A stretch of 64,000 bases of DNA from Brevibacterium yomogidense (GCF_016107685.1 NZ_JABASY010000005.1:1-64000), one strand, 5' to 3'. Numbered from the stretch's first letter, positions 16,006 through 25,200 are shown. The notes: generated by a model not told the origin, from the sequence alone. Translations and numbers: made by a program.

Positions 16006-16683
16006 TCAGGAGAGCGCTTTGATGATCGTGGTGTTGAAGGCCTCGAGGTCGCCGGGGTTGCGCGAGGTGATGAGGTTGCCGTCGATGACGACCTCCTCGT
16101 CGACCCAGTCGGCGCCGGCGTTCTTGAGGTCGACCTGCGTCGATGTGTACGAGGTGAGACGGCGGCCCTGGGCGACGCCCGCCTCGGCGAGGATCCACGG
16201 AGCGTGGCAGATCGCCGCAACCGTCTTCTTCGCGTCGAAGAACGCCTTCACGAGTGAGACTGCGTCCTCGTTCGTCCGCAGCGCGTCCGCGTTGAGGGTG
16301 CCGCCGGGGAGCACGAGAGCGTCGTAATCCGCGACGGAGGCCTGGGACACCGGGACGTCCACCGTGAACGTGTCCGCGTGCTCCCAGTCGCCTTCCATCG
16401 CCTGAAGCGTTCCGTCGGACGGCGACACGAGGACGGTCGTGGCCCCTGCCTCATCGAGCGCCTCGCGCGGGCTGGTGAGTTCCACCTGCTCGACTCCGCG
16501 GGTGAGGAGGAAAGCGATCCTCTTGCCGGTGAGCGGCCCTTCCGAAGCTGTGGACGGGATCGAATGCGTGTCAGTCGTGAGCGTCTCCTTCCGATCGGCT
16601 GTCGCTCCGCGGCGGGGCGGTGCCCGACGCGCGGGGTGTCCAGTGCGCAGAGCGTGCCCTGTGCGCGGAGCGCTACCACGCAC
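16006..16683 (-). CDS. DJ-1/PfpI family protein (start uncertain)
   Basis: The family domain begins around 'LTGKRIAFLLTRGVEQVEL' and contains the nucleophile elbow 'AICHAPWIL' (Cys), the acidic 'RGVEQVEL' Glu and 'TSYTSTQVDLKNAGADWVDEEVV', the usual ending of PfpI-type proteins. Members act as glyoxalase/deglycase, chaperone or protease-like stress proteins. Domain length suggests about 190 residues. The only canonical start is GTG 16683, which adds about 35 Arg/Gly/Pro-rich residues. A strong GGAAGGAGA (16592-16584) is instead followed 6 bases on by ACG (16578), not ATG/GTG/TTG. Either a rare start is used or the long form is real. Confidence 0.75.
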   Translation of the reverse strand: MRGSAPRTGHALRTGHPARRAPPRRGATADRKETLTTDTHSIPSTASEGPLTGKRIAFLLTRGVEQVELTSPREALDEAGATTVLVSPSDGTLQAMEGDWEHADTFTVDVPVSQASVADYDALVLPGGTLNADALRTNEDAVSLVKAFFDAKKTVAAICHAPWILAEAGVAQGRRLTSYTSTQVDLKNAGADWVDEEVVIDGNLITSRNPGDLEAFNTTIIKALS

Positions 16684-16865
16684 AACCGGGCCGCGCCCGC
16701 CACTATTCCAAGGAAGGTTGTCGGATTGCGAGGGCCCGGCGCGTCATGGGCTGAGGAAGTGGGCCCGCTTGACGGTGGTGGGGCCTTCTCACGGGGGAGG
16801 GTCCTCCCTCACCGGGGTGAGCGCTCCTTACCGGGCTGGGTCCTCCTCACCGGGGCGAGTGCCCC

Positions 16866-17780
16866 TCACATGTGGGGGAGCGGCTGTTCCTTGCTGCAGT
16901 CGGCGGGCTCGAGCTGGAAGGTGGTGTGCTCGATGCTCTCCTCGAAGTGGTCGCGCACGCAGGCGCGCAGGTCCGCGAGGACCTCCTGGGTGTGGCCCGC
17001 GGTGAAGCATTCGGGGTCGACCTCGACGTGCGCGGTGAGGACGGGGAGCCCCGTGCCGATCTTCGACACGTGCAGGTCGTGCACGCCCCGGACGTGCGTG
17101 TTCTCCAGCAGGTGCTGCCGGACGTCGTCCAGGTCCAGCCACGGGGGCACCGCCTCCATGAGGATGCGGACAGAGCTGCGGAGGATCACGATCGCGCGCG
17201 GAACGATGAGCGCTGCGATGAGCAGTCCGGCGAGCGTGTCGATCTGCGCCCACCCGGTCGTCGCGAGGATGATCGCGCTCACGATGACGGCGGCGGATCC
17301 CAGAGCGTCGTTGAGGACTTCGAGGAACGCGGCGCGCAGGTTGAGGTTCGTGTTGCGGTCGCCCATGAGGATCACGAGGGAAGCGACGTTGCCGGCCAGG
17401 CCCACGATGCCGAAGACGAGCAGGCTGCCTGCCGGGACCTCGGGCGGATCGAACAGTCTCTGCCACGCCACGATCAGGGCGTACGTGCCCACCGCCATCA
17501 GGATGAGTGACTGGAAGGCGGCGGCGAGAACTTCTGCCCGGCGCATCCCCCACGTGTGGCGTTCCGTCGTGGGGCGGAGCATGAGGGAGGCGGCGATGAG
17601 CGCCATGAGCAGCCCGCCCGCGTCCGTGAGCATATGGGCGGTGTCGACGAGCAGCGCGAGCGACCCCGTGAGTGCCGCGCCGATCGCCTGCGCGACGAAG
17701 ATCGCCGCCGTGATCCCGAGCGCGAGCGCCAGGCGGGTGCGGCTGCTCTGCGTCGCACCGTGACCGTGATCGTGTGCCAC
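16866..17780 (-). CDS. cation diffusion facilitator metal exporter
   Basis: This 304-residue CDF transporter starts with a His-rich cytosolic tag (HDHGHG). It has six transmembrane segments: 'LLVDTAHMLTDAGGLL' carries the HxxxD/DxxxD metal site in TM2, and 'AAFLEVLNDALGSAAVIV' carries the matching site in TM5. The C-terminal domain is a metal-binding ferredoxin-like fold ('GVHDLHVSKIGTGLPVLTAHVEVD'). It exports Zn2+ (or Co/Cd/Fe) by proton antiport. GTG 17780 is chosen: GGAGAGGA lies 5-6 bases upstream, while an ATG two bases before it is out of frame. A palindromic AT-rich operator lies 59 bp upstream, suggesting metal-responsive repression. Confidence 0.88.
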   Translation of the reverse strand: MAHDHGHGATQSSRTRLALALGITAAIFVAQAIGAALTGSLALLVDTAHMLTDAGGLLMALIAASLMLRPTTERHTWGMRRAEVLAAAFQSLILMAVGTYALIVAWQRLFDPPEVPAGSLLVFGIVGLAGNVASLVILMGDRNTNLNLRAAFLEVLNDALGSAAVIVSAIILATTGWAQIDTLAGLLIAALIVPRAIVILRSSVRILMEAVPPWLDLDDVRQHLLENTHVRGVHDLHVSKIGTGLPVLTAHVEVDPECFTAGHTQEVLADLRACVRDHFEESIEHTTFQLEPADCSKEQPLPHM

Positions 17781-17838
17781 ATGCGTCCTCTCCGCAGGGG
17801 TGAGCGCTCCGAGTGGAGTCGCAACCTCCTGCCATATC

Positions 17839-17856
17839 CACATATTAGTATATGTG
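17839..17856. promoter_or_regulatory. palindromic operator of CDF gene
   Basis: CACATATTAGTATATGTG has perfect 7-bp arms around TAGT. It is AT-rich in a GC-rich region and lies 59-76 bp before the GTG start of the metal exporter. Size and composition resemble ArsR/SmtB-type metal-sensor sites; the regulator is not in this window. Confidence 0.6.
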
Positions 17857-17906
17857 CATGTGTTGGGGGTGTGAAGGGCGAATGGGTGTGAGACCGGGTA
17901 CAGGAC

Positions 17907-18458
17907 TCAGTGCCCCTTCGTGCTCAGCGGTGTGAGGCTCACGACTCCCAGCACGGCGGAGCCGACGACGAATCCCAGCACCATCGAGCACAGGGTGTTG
18001 ACGAGCCAGCCCAGCAGTCCTCCCACCGCGCTGATGCCGGAGACGGGTGCTTCGAGTGCGTGGACGAGGTCGTAGGGGAGGGAGAGCCCCAGGTCGGCCA
18101 TCCCGACCAGCACGATGTGGCCGCCCACCCAGAACATCGCGAACGTGCCGATGATCGCGAGGGCGTCCAGCACGTGGGGCATCCCGGCGACCAGGCCGCG
18201 GCCCACCCTCCGGGAGAGGTCGCGGGGCCGCTGGGCCATCGCGAGTCCGACGTCGTCCATCTTCACGATCACCCCCACCGCTCCGTACACCAGCACGGTG
18301 ATGCCGATCGCCACGGGGCCGCCGACCCCCGATGTGCCGGTGTTCCACCTGTGAGACCTCCCGACGATCTGCACGGGACACCGACGCGTTTGTGGAGGTG
18401 GGAGCGGTGGTGGCCCGTGCATGAGAGAACGCTCATGGTCGTCTAACGCGGGTCTCAC
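17907..18458 (-). pseudogene. truncated DUF808 (YedI-type) membrane protein
   Basis: From about position 18323 down to 17907 the frame encodes the C-terminal half of a DUF808/YedI protein: 'GITVLVYGAVGVIVKMDDVG', 'DALAIIGTFAMFWVGGHIV', 'LGWLVNTLCSMVLGFVVGSA'. The full family is about 300 residues; the N-terminal half, including the first membrane helices, is missing. The 45 residues upstream in frame are Pro/Arg rich and unrelated. No ribosome site precedes any plausible start. It is read as a 5'-truncated remnant, though a short expressed membrane protein is possible. It lies just upstream of the glycosyltransferase operon, so the truncation may mark an old junction. Confidence 0.7.
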
Positions 18459-18474
18459 ACCCGCTCCCTAGCGT
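18420..18474 (+). promoter_or_regulatory. promoter and palindrome ahead of glycan operon
   Basis: CATGAG-AGAACG-CTCATG (18420-18437) has perfect 6-bp arms. TAGCGT at 18469-18474 fits a TANNNT -10 and would give a leader of about 54 nt to ATG 18535. The palindrome would then sit near -45 to -60, a plausible activator or repressor site. Confidence 0.4.
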
Positions 18475-18534
18475 GATCTGTGAACGTACCGGCAGCACGT
18501 ACCTCGTCTGCCCGGCTGACCCTCGGGAGGAACG

Positions 18535-20187
18535 ATGCGCGATCACACGGCCGCAGACGCACTGAGAGTCGTGCTCTACTCGCACGACTCCGTCGGACTG
18601 GGGCACATCCGACGCAACCTCGCGATCGCCGAGGCCCTGGCCGCCGGCCTGCCCGCGCACACCGGCCGACCGGTGTCGGGGCTGCTCGTATCCGGTGCGA
18701 GCGATGCCGCGCAGTTCCCCCTGCCCGACGGGTGGGACTGGCTGCTGGTCCCCGGCATCGCGAAGGCCGCGAAGAAGGAAGAGCACGCCACCGAGGCGCA
18801 GGGCTCACACTCCGACGCGCAAGGCTCACACCACCCCGTCGCCGAGGCCCCGGTCCCGGAGCCGACCCCCGCGGACTCCGAAGCGGGAGGCTCCCTGGCT
18901 TCGGCCGCGGCCCCGACCCCGGCTTCGGCCCCAGACTCAGCTTCGGTCCCAGACTCAGCTTCGGCCCCAGACTCAGACTCAGCCTCGGCCCTGGCCTCGG
19001 CGCCCGAGGGCGCTGCCGACTGCACGTATGTGGCGCGTCGGTTGGACGTCGCCCCGCAGCGGGTCCTCGGTGTGCGGTCCTCCGTCATCACGGGGGCGCT
19101 CCTGTCGTTCCGGCCCCACCTGGTGATCGTCGACCGCCACCCCTTCGGAGCGGACGGTGAGCTGGACGAACCGCTGGCCGCCTACCGGCGGGCCGAACCG
19201 GACGGCCGGATCGTGCTGGGACTGCGGGAGGTGCTCGACGATCCGCACACGGCCTCGGCGGAATGGGACGCGGTGGGTGCGGACCGCGTCGCGGAGCTCT
19301 ACGACGAACTGTGGGTCTACGGGGACCGGGCCGTCCACGACACCGTCGCGACGGGAGAGATCCCCGCCCCGCTGGTGCCGAAGACCCGCTTCACCGGTCT
19401 CCTCGCGTCCGACCGACAGGTGCGTGCCACCGCTGACCTGCCGGACGACCCCTTCGTCGTGACGATGGTGGGCGGCGGAGGAGACGGCGTCGTGCTCGCC
19501 CGCGCCGCGGCGACCGCACCTCTGCCGGACGGCGTCCAGCACCTCGTCGTCACCGGACCGCAGATGCCGGCGCCGGACCGGATGGCGGTGCACGCGGCCG
19601 CGGTCGTCTCCGGCAGCGGAGCACGCGTCGTCTCCCGGATCCCGGACGGCCTCGACTGCATCCGCGCAGCACGTGCCGTCATCGCGATGGGCGGGTACAA
19701 CACCGTGTCGGAAGCCCTGTCGACGGACACCCCCGCGCTCGTCTTCCCCCGCGTCGAACCGCGCACAGAACAGCTCATTCGCGCACGCGCACTCGGACTG
19801 TGCGGCGCCCTCGACTGGCTCCTGCCCTGCCGGCTCACACCGCAGACGGTGGGCCGGTGGATCGCCGCCGCCGTCGCAGACGACAGCGCGGTCCGCGCGC
19901 GTCAGACCGCGGCGCGTGACGGCCTGGACCTCGACGGGCTGTCCCGGGTCGTGGAATTCGCCGCGGGCCTCGCCACCCCTGACACCGCCCGCGTGCACCC
20001 GCTGCGGCCCCGGGGCCTGGAGCGCGCGCCGGAACCCACGGCCTCGCGTCCGACGGCTGCGTCGTCGGCCTCGACCGCGTCGGGGTCCTCGAACCACGCC
20101 AAGTCGAACGAGCAGGCTGCGCCAGCCGGGCACGCTTCGCCGACTGAGCAGGACGGATTCGGCCTGGAGGCCGCCCATGTCAGCTGA
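18535..20187 (+). CDS. COG4671-type glycosyltransferase (MurG-like fold)
   Basis: This is a 550-residue GT-B glycosyltransferase. The N-domain opens with 'LYSHDSVGLGHIRRNLAIAEAL' (residues 15-36), the Gly-rich loop of GT28/MurG relatives and the COG4671 hallmark. The C-domain has 'VVTMVGGGGDGVVLA' and the donor-binding 'AVIAMGGYNTVSEAL' (about 380-394). Residues 85-155 are a disordered Ser/Ala/Pro/Asp insert containing three in-frame 18-bp DNA repeats (18922-18975); the C-terminal 60 residues are also low complexity. GGGAGGAA precedes ATG 18535. It probably transfers an NDP-sugar to a lipid or glycan acceptor at the inner membrane face. Its stop overlaps the next gene by 11 bases. Confidence 0.82.
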   Translation: MRDHTAADALRVVLYSHDSVGLGHIRRNLAIAEALAAGLPAHTGRPVSGLLVSGASDAAQFPLPDGWDWLLVPGIAKAAKKEEHATEAQGSHSDAQGSHHPVAEAPVPEPTPADSEAGGSLASAAAPTPASAPDSASVPDSASAPDSDSASALASAPEGAADCTYVARRLDVAPQRVLGVRSSVITGALLSFRPHLVIVDRHPFGADGELDEPLAAYRRAEPDGRIVLGLREVLDDPHTASAEWDAVGADRVAELYDELWVYGDRAVHDTVATGEIPAPLVPKTRFTGLLASDRQVRATADLPDDPFVVTMVGGGGDGVVLARAAATAPLPDGVQHLVVTGPQMPAPDRMAVHAAAVVSGSGARVVSRIPDGLDCIRAARAVIAMGGYNTVSEALSTDTPALVFPRVEPRTEQLIRARALGLCGALDWLLPCRLTPQTVGRWIAAAVADDSAVRARQTAARDGLDLDGLSRVVEFAAGLATPDTARVHPLRPRGLERAPEPTASRPTAASSASTASGSSNHAKSNEQAAPAGHASPTEQDGFGLEAAHVS

Positions 20188-22942
20188 GCGTCGGACGGCG
20201 TACGTCGTCAAGGTCTACCCGCGGTTCTCCGAGACGTTCATCGTCACGGAGATCCTGGCCCGCGAGGCCGCCGGGGACGAACTGGACATCTTCGCGCTGC
20301 GTCCCACGACCGACACGCGCTTCCACCCGGAACTGGCCCGTGTGAAGGCGCCCGTCCACTTCGTCCCCCGCCCGCGGAGGATGACCGAGGGCTGGGAGAT
20401 CCTCCGGGAGGCGACACAGCACTTGCCCGGCTTCGCCCAGCGGTACGCCCGTCTGCTGCCGGAACTCACCCGCTACCCCGCCGACGACGTGCACCAGGCG
20501 GTGTGGATCGCCCTCGAACTCCACCGTCGCGGGATCACCCACCTGCACGGACACTTCGCGTCGCTCGCGGGGCAGACGGCGGAGCTCGCCGCGCTGCTGG
20601 CCGGTGTGACGTTCTCCGTCACGACCCACGCGAAGGACCTCTTCCACACATCGGTGGACACCGACCGGCTCCGCCTGCTGCTGTCGCGTGCACGGCACAC
20701 CGTGGCGATCTCCGCGTACAACCTCGAGCACCTGGCCCGCCTCGCCCCGGAATCCGCGGATGCGGTCCGCCTCGTCTACAACGGGATCGAGCTGCCGCGC
20801 TTCCCCTACCGGGTCCCACTCCCCCTCGCCCCCGGCACGCGCCTGCGGGTGGTCGGCGTCGGGCGGCTCGTCGAGAAGAAGGGCTTCGCGGACCTCGTGC
20901 GAGCAGCGGTGCGCCTGCGCGACGCCGGCGTCCCCGTCCACGTGCGCATCGCAGGCGACGGCGACCAGCGGGAGACCCTGGAGACCCTCATCGCCGAGGC
21001 CGGTGCCGGTGACGTCGTCGACCTCCTCGGGGCGATGACCCAGGCCGAGGTCGTCGACCTGCTGCGCGACGCGGACGTCTTCGCATCCCCGTGCGTCGTC
21101 GGCCCGGACGGCAACGCCGACGGCCTGCCGACCGTGCTGCTCGAGGCGATGGCGATCGGCGTGCCCTGTGTGGCATCCACCGTCACCGGCATCCCGGAGG
21201 CGGTGCGCGACGAGGACACCGGCCTGCTGCATGCGCCCGGTGACGTCGACGGTCTCGTCCGCGCCCTCACACGGCTCGCGGACCCCCGCTTCGACCGGGC
21301 CGGTCTGGCCCGGCGAGCCCGCGCCCTCATCGAGGCGCGTTTCGACTCGGCCCGCCAGGGCCGCACCCTCATGAGCCTCGAGGACGGCGAGGCCACCGCA
21401 GTCCGGACGGCTGCCGACACCGCGGGGCACCGCGCACGTGCGGAAGCACGGCGCGCGCTCCCGGCAGGGACGGTGACCGAACGGCCCGCGGACGGGGGAG
21501 CGACGATCGCGCGCGACGGAGAACCCGGGGGAGGCGAGGCGGCGGGTGCCGCTTCCCCGACCGGGGCCTCGGCGGCGGTCCGCCCCGGGAGGGGGATCGC
21601 GGAGTCGCGGTCCCTCGACCAGGGCGCCCTGGCGGTGTCCGTTCCCGTCCCCGACCTGCGGGGGAAGCGGGTGGCGTACGTGTGCGTCGACCCGGGGATC
21701 CCCGTGTTCGGGACGAAGGGCGCGAGCGTCCACATCCAGGAAGTCGTGCGCGTGCTGCGCGACCGCGGGGCGGACGTCACCGTCTATGCGGTTCGCCGCG
21801 GTGACGCGGAACCCCCGAAGGACCTCGCGGACCTGCGTGTCGTCCACGTGCCGGTGCCCTCCGGGGACACGGCCGCCCGTGAACGCGCGCAGGCGGATGC
21901 GGCAGCGGACATCGCCCGCCGGGTGCTGGCGGACGGGACGGACCTCGTCTACGAGAGGTACTCGCTGTTCTCCGACGCGCTCGCCCGCGTCGCCGCCGAA
22001 AGCGTCCCTGGCGTGCTCGAGGTGAACGCGCCGCTCATCGACGAGCAGCGGGAGCACCGCGAACTCGTCGACGGCGAGGCGGCGCTCGCCGCATTCACGA
22101 CACAGGTGGCTGCGGCCCGCCGCGTCGCGTGCGTCTCACAGCCCGTCGCGGACTGGGTGCGGGCGACGGTCGGTGCTGTGCCGGACAGCGGGTCGGCGGA
22201 GTCGGGCAACCTCGTGGTCGCTCCCAACGGTGTGAACACGCGCCGCCTGAGGCCCCGGGAGGGCCGAGTCGCGGACAGGGGTGCGGTGGTCGCTCGCGTC
22301 GTGTTCGTCGGCACGCTCAAGCCGTGGCACGGGACGGAGATCCTGCTCGAGGCGCTCGCCTCATCGCGCGGTGACTGGACGCTGCGCATCGTGGGGGACG
22401 GACCGCAGGGCGACGAGCTGCGCGCCCGCGTGGCGGCGATGCCCGCACACACGGCGGCGCGCGTGGAGTTCACCGGCGCCGTCACACCCGACGAGGTCCC
22501 CGCACTGCTGGCGGACTGCGACCTCGCCGTCGCACCGTACCCGCGCAGCGCGGCGGCGGACTCCTACTTCTCACCGCTCAAGGTGTACGAGTACCTCGCC
22601 GCGGGGCTCCCCGTCATCGCATCCGCAGTGGGCCAGATCCCGCAGGTGCTCGACGCGACGGGGGCAGGCGTGCTGGTGACACCGTCGGACGCCGAGGCCC
22701 TGGCCGCGGCACTCGATGCGCTCGCCGTCGACAGCCCACGACGGAGCGACATGTCGCAGCGTGCGCGTCGTCTCGCCGTCGAACGCCACGACTGGAACCG
22801 GGTCGTCGACCTCGTCCTCGCAGGGGTCACGGTCGGTGCGGGTTCTGCACAGGATCAGCTGCAGGCGCAGTCGGCCGAGACGACGGCGAGGGAACTCCAC
22901 GACCGGAAGGCGAAGGAGCTCTACGAACAGGTGACGGCATGA
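20177..22942 (+). CDS. fused double GT4 glycosyltransferase
   Basis: This 921-residue protein contains two complete GT4 (GT-B) enzymes. Domain 1 (about 1-400) opens 'AYVVKVYPRFSETFIVTEI', typical of exopolysaccharide transferases, and has 'VGRLVEKKGF' and the donor motif 'GLPTVLLEAMAIGVPCVAS' (about 318-336). A disordered linker spans about 400-490. Domain 2 (from about 492) opens 'VAYVCVDPGIPVFGTKGAS' and has 'VGTLKPWHGTEIL' and 'SPLKVYEYLAAGLPVIAS' (about 800-817). Both domains retain the acidic donor-site residue, so both may be active, adding two sugars in order. ATG 20177 has GGAGG at 20167-20171. The stop overlaps the ABC exporter start (ATGA). Confidence 0.88.
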   Translation: MSAERRTAYVVKVYPRFSETFIVTEILAREAAGDELDIFALRPTTDTRFHPELARVKAPVHFVPRPRRMTEGWEILREATQHLPGFAQRYARLLPELTRYPADDVHQAVWIALELHRRGITHLHGHFASLAGQTAELAALLAGVTFSVTTHAKDLFHTSVDTDRLRLLLSRARHTVAISAYNLEHLARLAPESADAVRLVYNGIELPRFPYRVPLPLAPGTRLRVVGVGRLVEKKGFADLVRAAVRLRDAGVPVHVRIAGDGDQRETLETLIAEAGAGDVVDLLGAMTQAEVVDLLRDADVFASPCVVGPDGNADGLPTVLLEAMAIGVPCVASTVTGIPEAVRDEDTGLLHAPGDVDGLVRALTRLADPRFDRAGLARRARALIEARFDSARQGRTLMSLEDGEATAVRTAADTAGHRARAEARRALPAGTVTERPADGGATIARDGEPGGGEAAGAASPTGASAAVRPGRGIAESRSLDQGALAVSVPVPDLRGKRVAYVCVDPGIPVFGTKGASVHIQEVVRVLRDRGADVTVYAVRRGDAEPPKDLADLRVVHVPVPSGDTAARERAQADAAADIARRVLADGTDLVYERYSLFSDALARVAAESVPGVLEVNAPLIDEQREHRELVDGEAALAAFTTQVAAARRVACVSQPVADWVRATVGAVPDSGSAESGNLVVAPNGVNTRRLRPREGRVADRGAVVARVVFVGTLKPWHGTEILLEALASSRGDWTLRIVGDGPQGDELRARVAAMPAHTAARVEFTGAVTPDEVPALLADCDLAVAPYPRSAAADSYFSPLKVYEYLAAGLPVIASAVGQIPQVLDATGAGVLVTPSDAEALAAALDALAVDSPRRSDMSQRARRLAVERHDWNRVVDLVLAGVTVGAGSAQDQLQAQSAETTARELHDRKAKELYEQVTA

Positions 22943-25179
22943 CGGTCGACCCAGAGAGAACCAACCCAGAGAGAACCGACCCAGCGAGAACCGCCCCAGA
23001 GAGAACCACACAGACGGGCGGGACCGGGCCCGCGGGTGCGCCCCGGCCGGTGAGCCGCCGGTCGTCCCGGAAGGGGGCCGGCCGTGTCGACCGGGTTGCG
23101 ATGCGCAGGACGCTCGGCATCGTCGCACCGCACGTCCGCGGGCACCGGACGCTCATGGCCGGCGGAGTGCTCGCGCTCCTCTTCGAAGTCGTCTTCCGGG
23201 TGCTCGAGCCGTGGCCGGTGAAGTTCGTCGTCGACGCGGTCTCAGCCCGCCTGGGAGCGGACCTCGAAGGGGCGGCGCAGGCCACCTCGGGCCTGTTCCT
23301 GGCGTGCGGGGCCGCAGTCGTCCTCATCGTCGGGATGCGCGCACTCACCAACTATCTGGCGACCGTCGCCTTCGCACTCGCCGGGTCGCGGATCGCCACG
23401 CACCTGCGTGCCCGCGTCTTCGCCCACGTGCAGCGGCTGTCGGTCGTCCGCCAGCGGAGGGCACGCCGCGGGGACGTCGTCCAGCGCCTGGTGGGAGACG
23501 TCGGCAAGCTCCAGGACGTCGCCGTGACGGCGGGCCTGCCGCTGCTCGCGAACGTCATCACCCTCCTCGTCATGGCCGTCGTCATGGCGGTGCTCGACCC
23601 GCTGCTGGCGAGCGTCGTCGTGCTCGCCTGCCTCGCATACGCGCTGCTGTCCCAGGGCTCGACCGGCCGCATCACCCAGGCCGCACGGAAGACCCGCCGC
23701 GGGGAGGGCAAACTCGCGGACATCGCGCAGGAGTCCCTCGGCGCGACGGACGTCGTCCACGCCTACGGGCTGGAGGACGAGGTCTCCGGCCGCTTCGCGG
23801 GCTCCAACGCGAAGACGCTCAAGGAGGGCGTGCAGGCGAAGCGCCTGGCAGCGGGGCTGGAGCGCCGCACCGACGTGATCGTGGGAGTGGCGACGGCACT
23901 CGTGCTCGCCGGAGGCGGGTGGCGGGTGACGCAGGGGGCGATGACACCCGGCGACCTCGTCATCTTCCTCACCTACCTCAAGACCGCGATGAAGCCTCTG
24001 CGCGACCTCGCGAAGTACACCGGACGGATCGCACGGGCGACCGCCTCCGGCGAACGGGTCGCCGACCTCCTCGACGTGCCGATAGAGATCGACTCCGACC
24101 CCGGCGCACGCGCACTCACCCGCCCCTCAGGGCACCTGCGCTTCGTGGACGTCCACGCCGGGTACGGGACACCGGAGGAGTACGGAGTGCCGGTGGATGA
24201 CAGGGCCGCGCAGGATCACGGCACCCCGGGTGACTACAGCATCTCGGGCGCCCACAGCACCCCGGGTGACCCCGGGCAGTCAGGTGACTCCGCTGCGGTC
24301 GGCACTGTGCTGCACGGCCTCGACCTCGAGATCCCCGCGGGCCAGTCGATTGCGGTCGTGGGTCCCTCGGGCGCAGGGAAGTCGACGCTTGCGATGCTCG
24401 CGCTGCGGCTGCTGGACCCCGTGGCCGGCCGCGTCGAGATCGACGGCGCGGACCTCAGGTCGGTCACCCTCGAGTCCCTGCGCTCCCACACTGCCTACGT
24501 CCCGCAGGACACCGTCCTGTTCTCCGGCACGATCCGGGACAACATCCGCTTCGGCCGGCTCGACGCGACGGACGCCGAGGTCGTCGCGGCCGCCCGCGCC
24601 GCCTACGCGGAGGACTTCATCCTCCGCCAGCCCGACGGGTACGACACCGTCGTCGGGGAGCGCGGGGGCACCCTCTCCGGAGGCCAGCGCCAGCGGATCG
24701 CTGTGGCCCGCGCGATCCTGCGCGACGCCTCGGTCGTGGTGCTCGACGAAGCGACCACCGGACTGGACCCGGCGTCGGCGCGCGCAGTCCGGAACGCCCT
24801 CGAAAGGCTCACCCGCGGACGGACCACCCTGTCCATCACTCACGATGCGGCGACGGCGCTCGCCGCGGACCGGGTGGTGTGGATCGAGGACGGGCGGATC
24901 CTCGCGGACGGTCCGCCGTTCGACCTGCTGGGACGCGGGGAGGAGCACTTCACCGCGTGGGTCGAATCCCAGCGCGACGCAGACGACGGGCAGACCACGG
25001 GCGACGGGCAGCGCACCGTCGACCACTTCGTCGAGAGCGAGCCGACGGCGATGGTGCCCTACGTCCCACCCGTCCCCACCTGGGACCCGGGCGCACGGAT
25101 CCCTGCTCTGCCCGCCCACCGGCCCGGCGCACTGCGGCAGGTCCGCACCTCGGTGGACCGCATCCACGTGCGTGCCTGA
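22939..25179 (+). CDS. ABC exporter (fused permease and ATPase)
   Basis: This is a 746-residue half-transporter of the MsbA/lipid-exporter type; two copies would form a dimer. Residues 1-40 contain four PERT-like units encoded by four 15-bp repeats (22948-23007). The membrane domain (about 55-350) has six segments. The nucleotide domain has Walker A GPSGAGKST (475-483), 'YVPQDTVLFSGTIRDNI', LSGGQRQR, and Walker B VVVLDEATTGLDP. A 40-residue Gly/Pro/Asp insert (about 412-455) lies in the first strands of the ATPase domain. The operon context says it exports or flips the product of the two glycosyltransferases, probably lipid-linked or otherwise amphipathic. Translation is coupled to the upstream gene. 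Confidence 0.88.
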   Translation: MTVDPERTNPERTDPARTAPERTTQTGGTGPAGAPRPVSRRSSRKGAGRVDRVAMRRTLGIVAPHVRGHRTLMAGGVLALLFEVVFRVLEPWPVKFVVDAVSARLGADLEGAAQATSGLFLACGAAVVLIVGMRALTNYLATVAFALAGSRIATHLRARVFAHVQRLSVVRQRRARRGDVVQRLVGDVGKLQDVAVTAGLPLLANVITLLVMAVVMAVLDPLLASVVVLACLAYALLSQGSTGRITQAARKTRRGEGKLADIAQESLGATDVVHAYGLEDEVSGRFAGSNAKTLKEGVQAKRLAAGLERRTDVIVGVATALVLAGGGWRVTQGAMTPGDLVIFLTYLKTAMKPLRDLAKYTGRIARATASGERVADLLDVPIEIDSDPGARALTRPSGHLRFVDVHAGYGTPEEYGVPVDDRAAQDHGTPGDYSISGAHSTPGDPGQSGDSAAVGTVLHGLDLEIPAGQSIAVVGPSGAGKSTLAMLALRLLDPVAGRVEIDGADLRSVTLESLRSHTAYVPQDTVLFSGTIRDNIRFGRLDATDAEVVAAARAAYAEDFILRQPDGYDTVVGERGGTLSGGQRQRIAVARAILRDASVVVLDEATTGLDPASARAVRNALERLTRGRTTLSITHDAATALAADRVVWIEDGRILADGPPFDLLGRGEEHFTAWVESQRDADDGQTTGDGQRTVDHFVESEPTAMVPYVPPVPTWDPGARIPALPAHRPGALRQVRTSVDRIHVRA

Positions 25180-25200
25180 CGAACGATGAAGGGGAATCAC

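Noticed and set aside
19673..20176. N-terminal extension of the double GT4 protein
   Set aside because: The frame is open upstream but overlaps the preceding gene and is Arg/Ser/Pro rich; ATG 20177 has GGAGG and begins the conserved domain.
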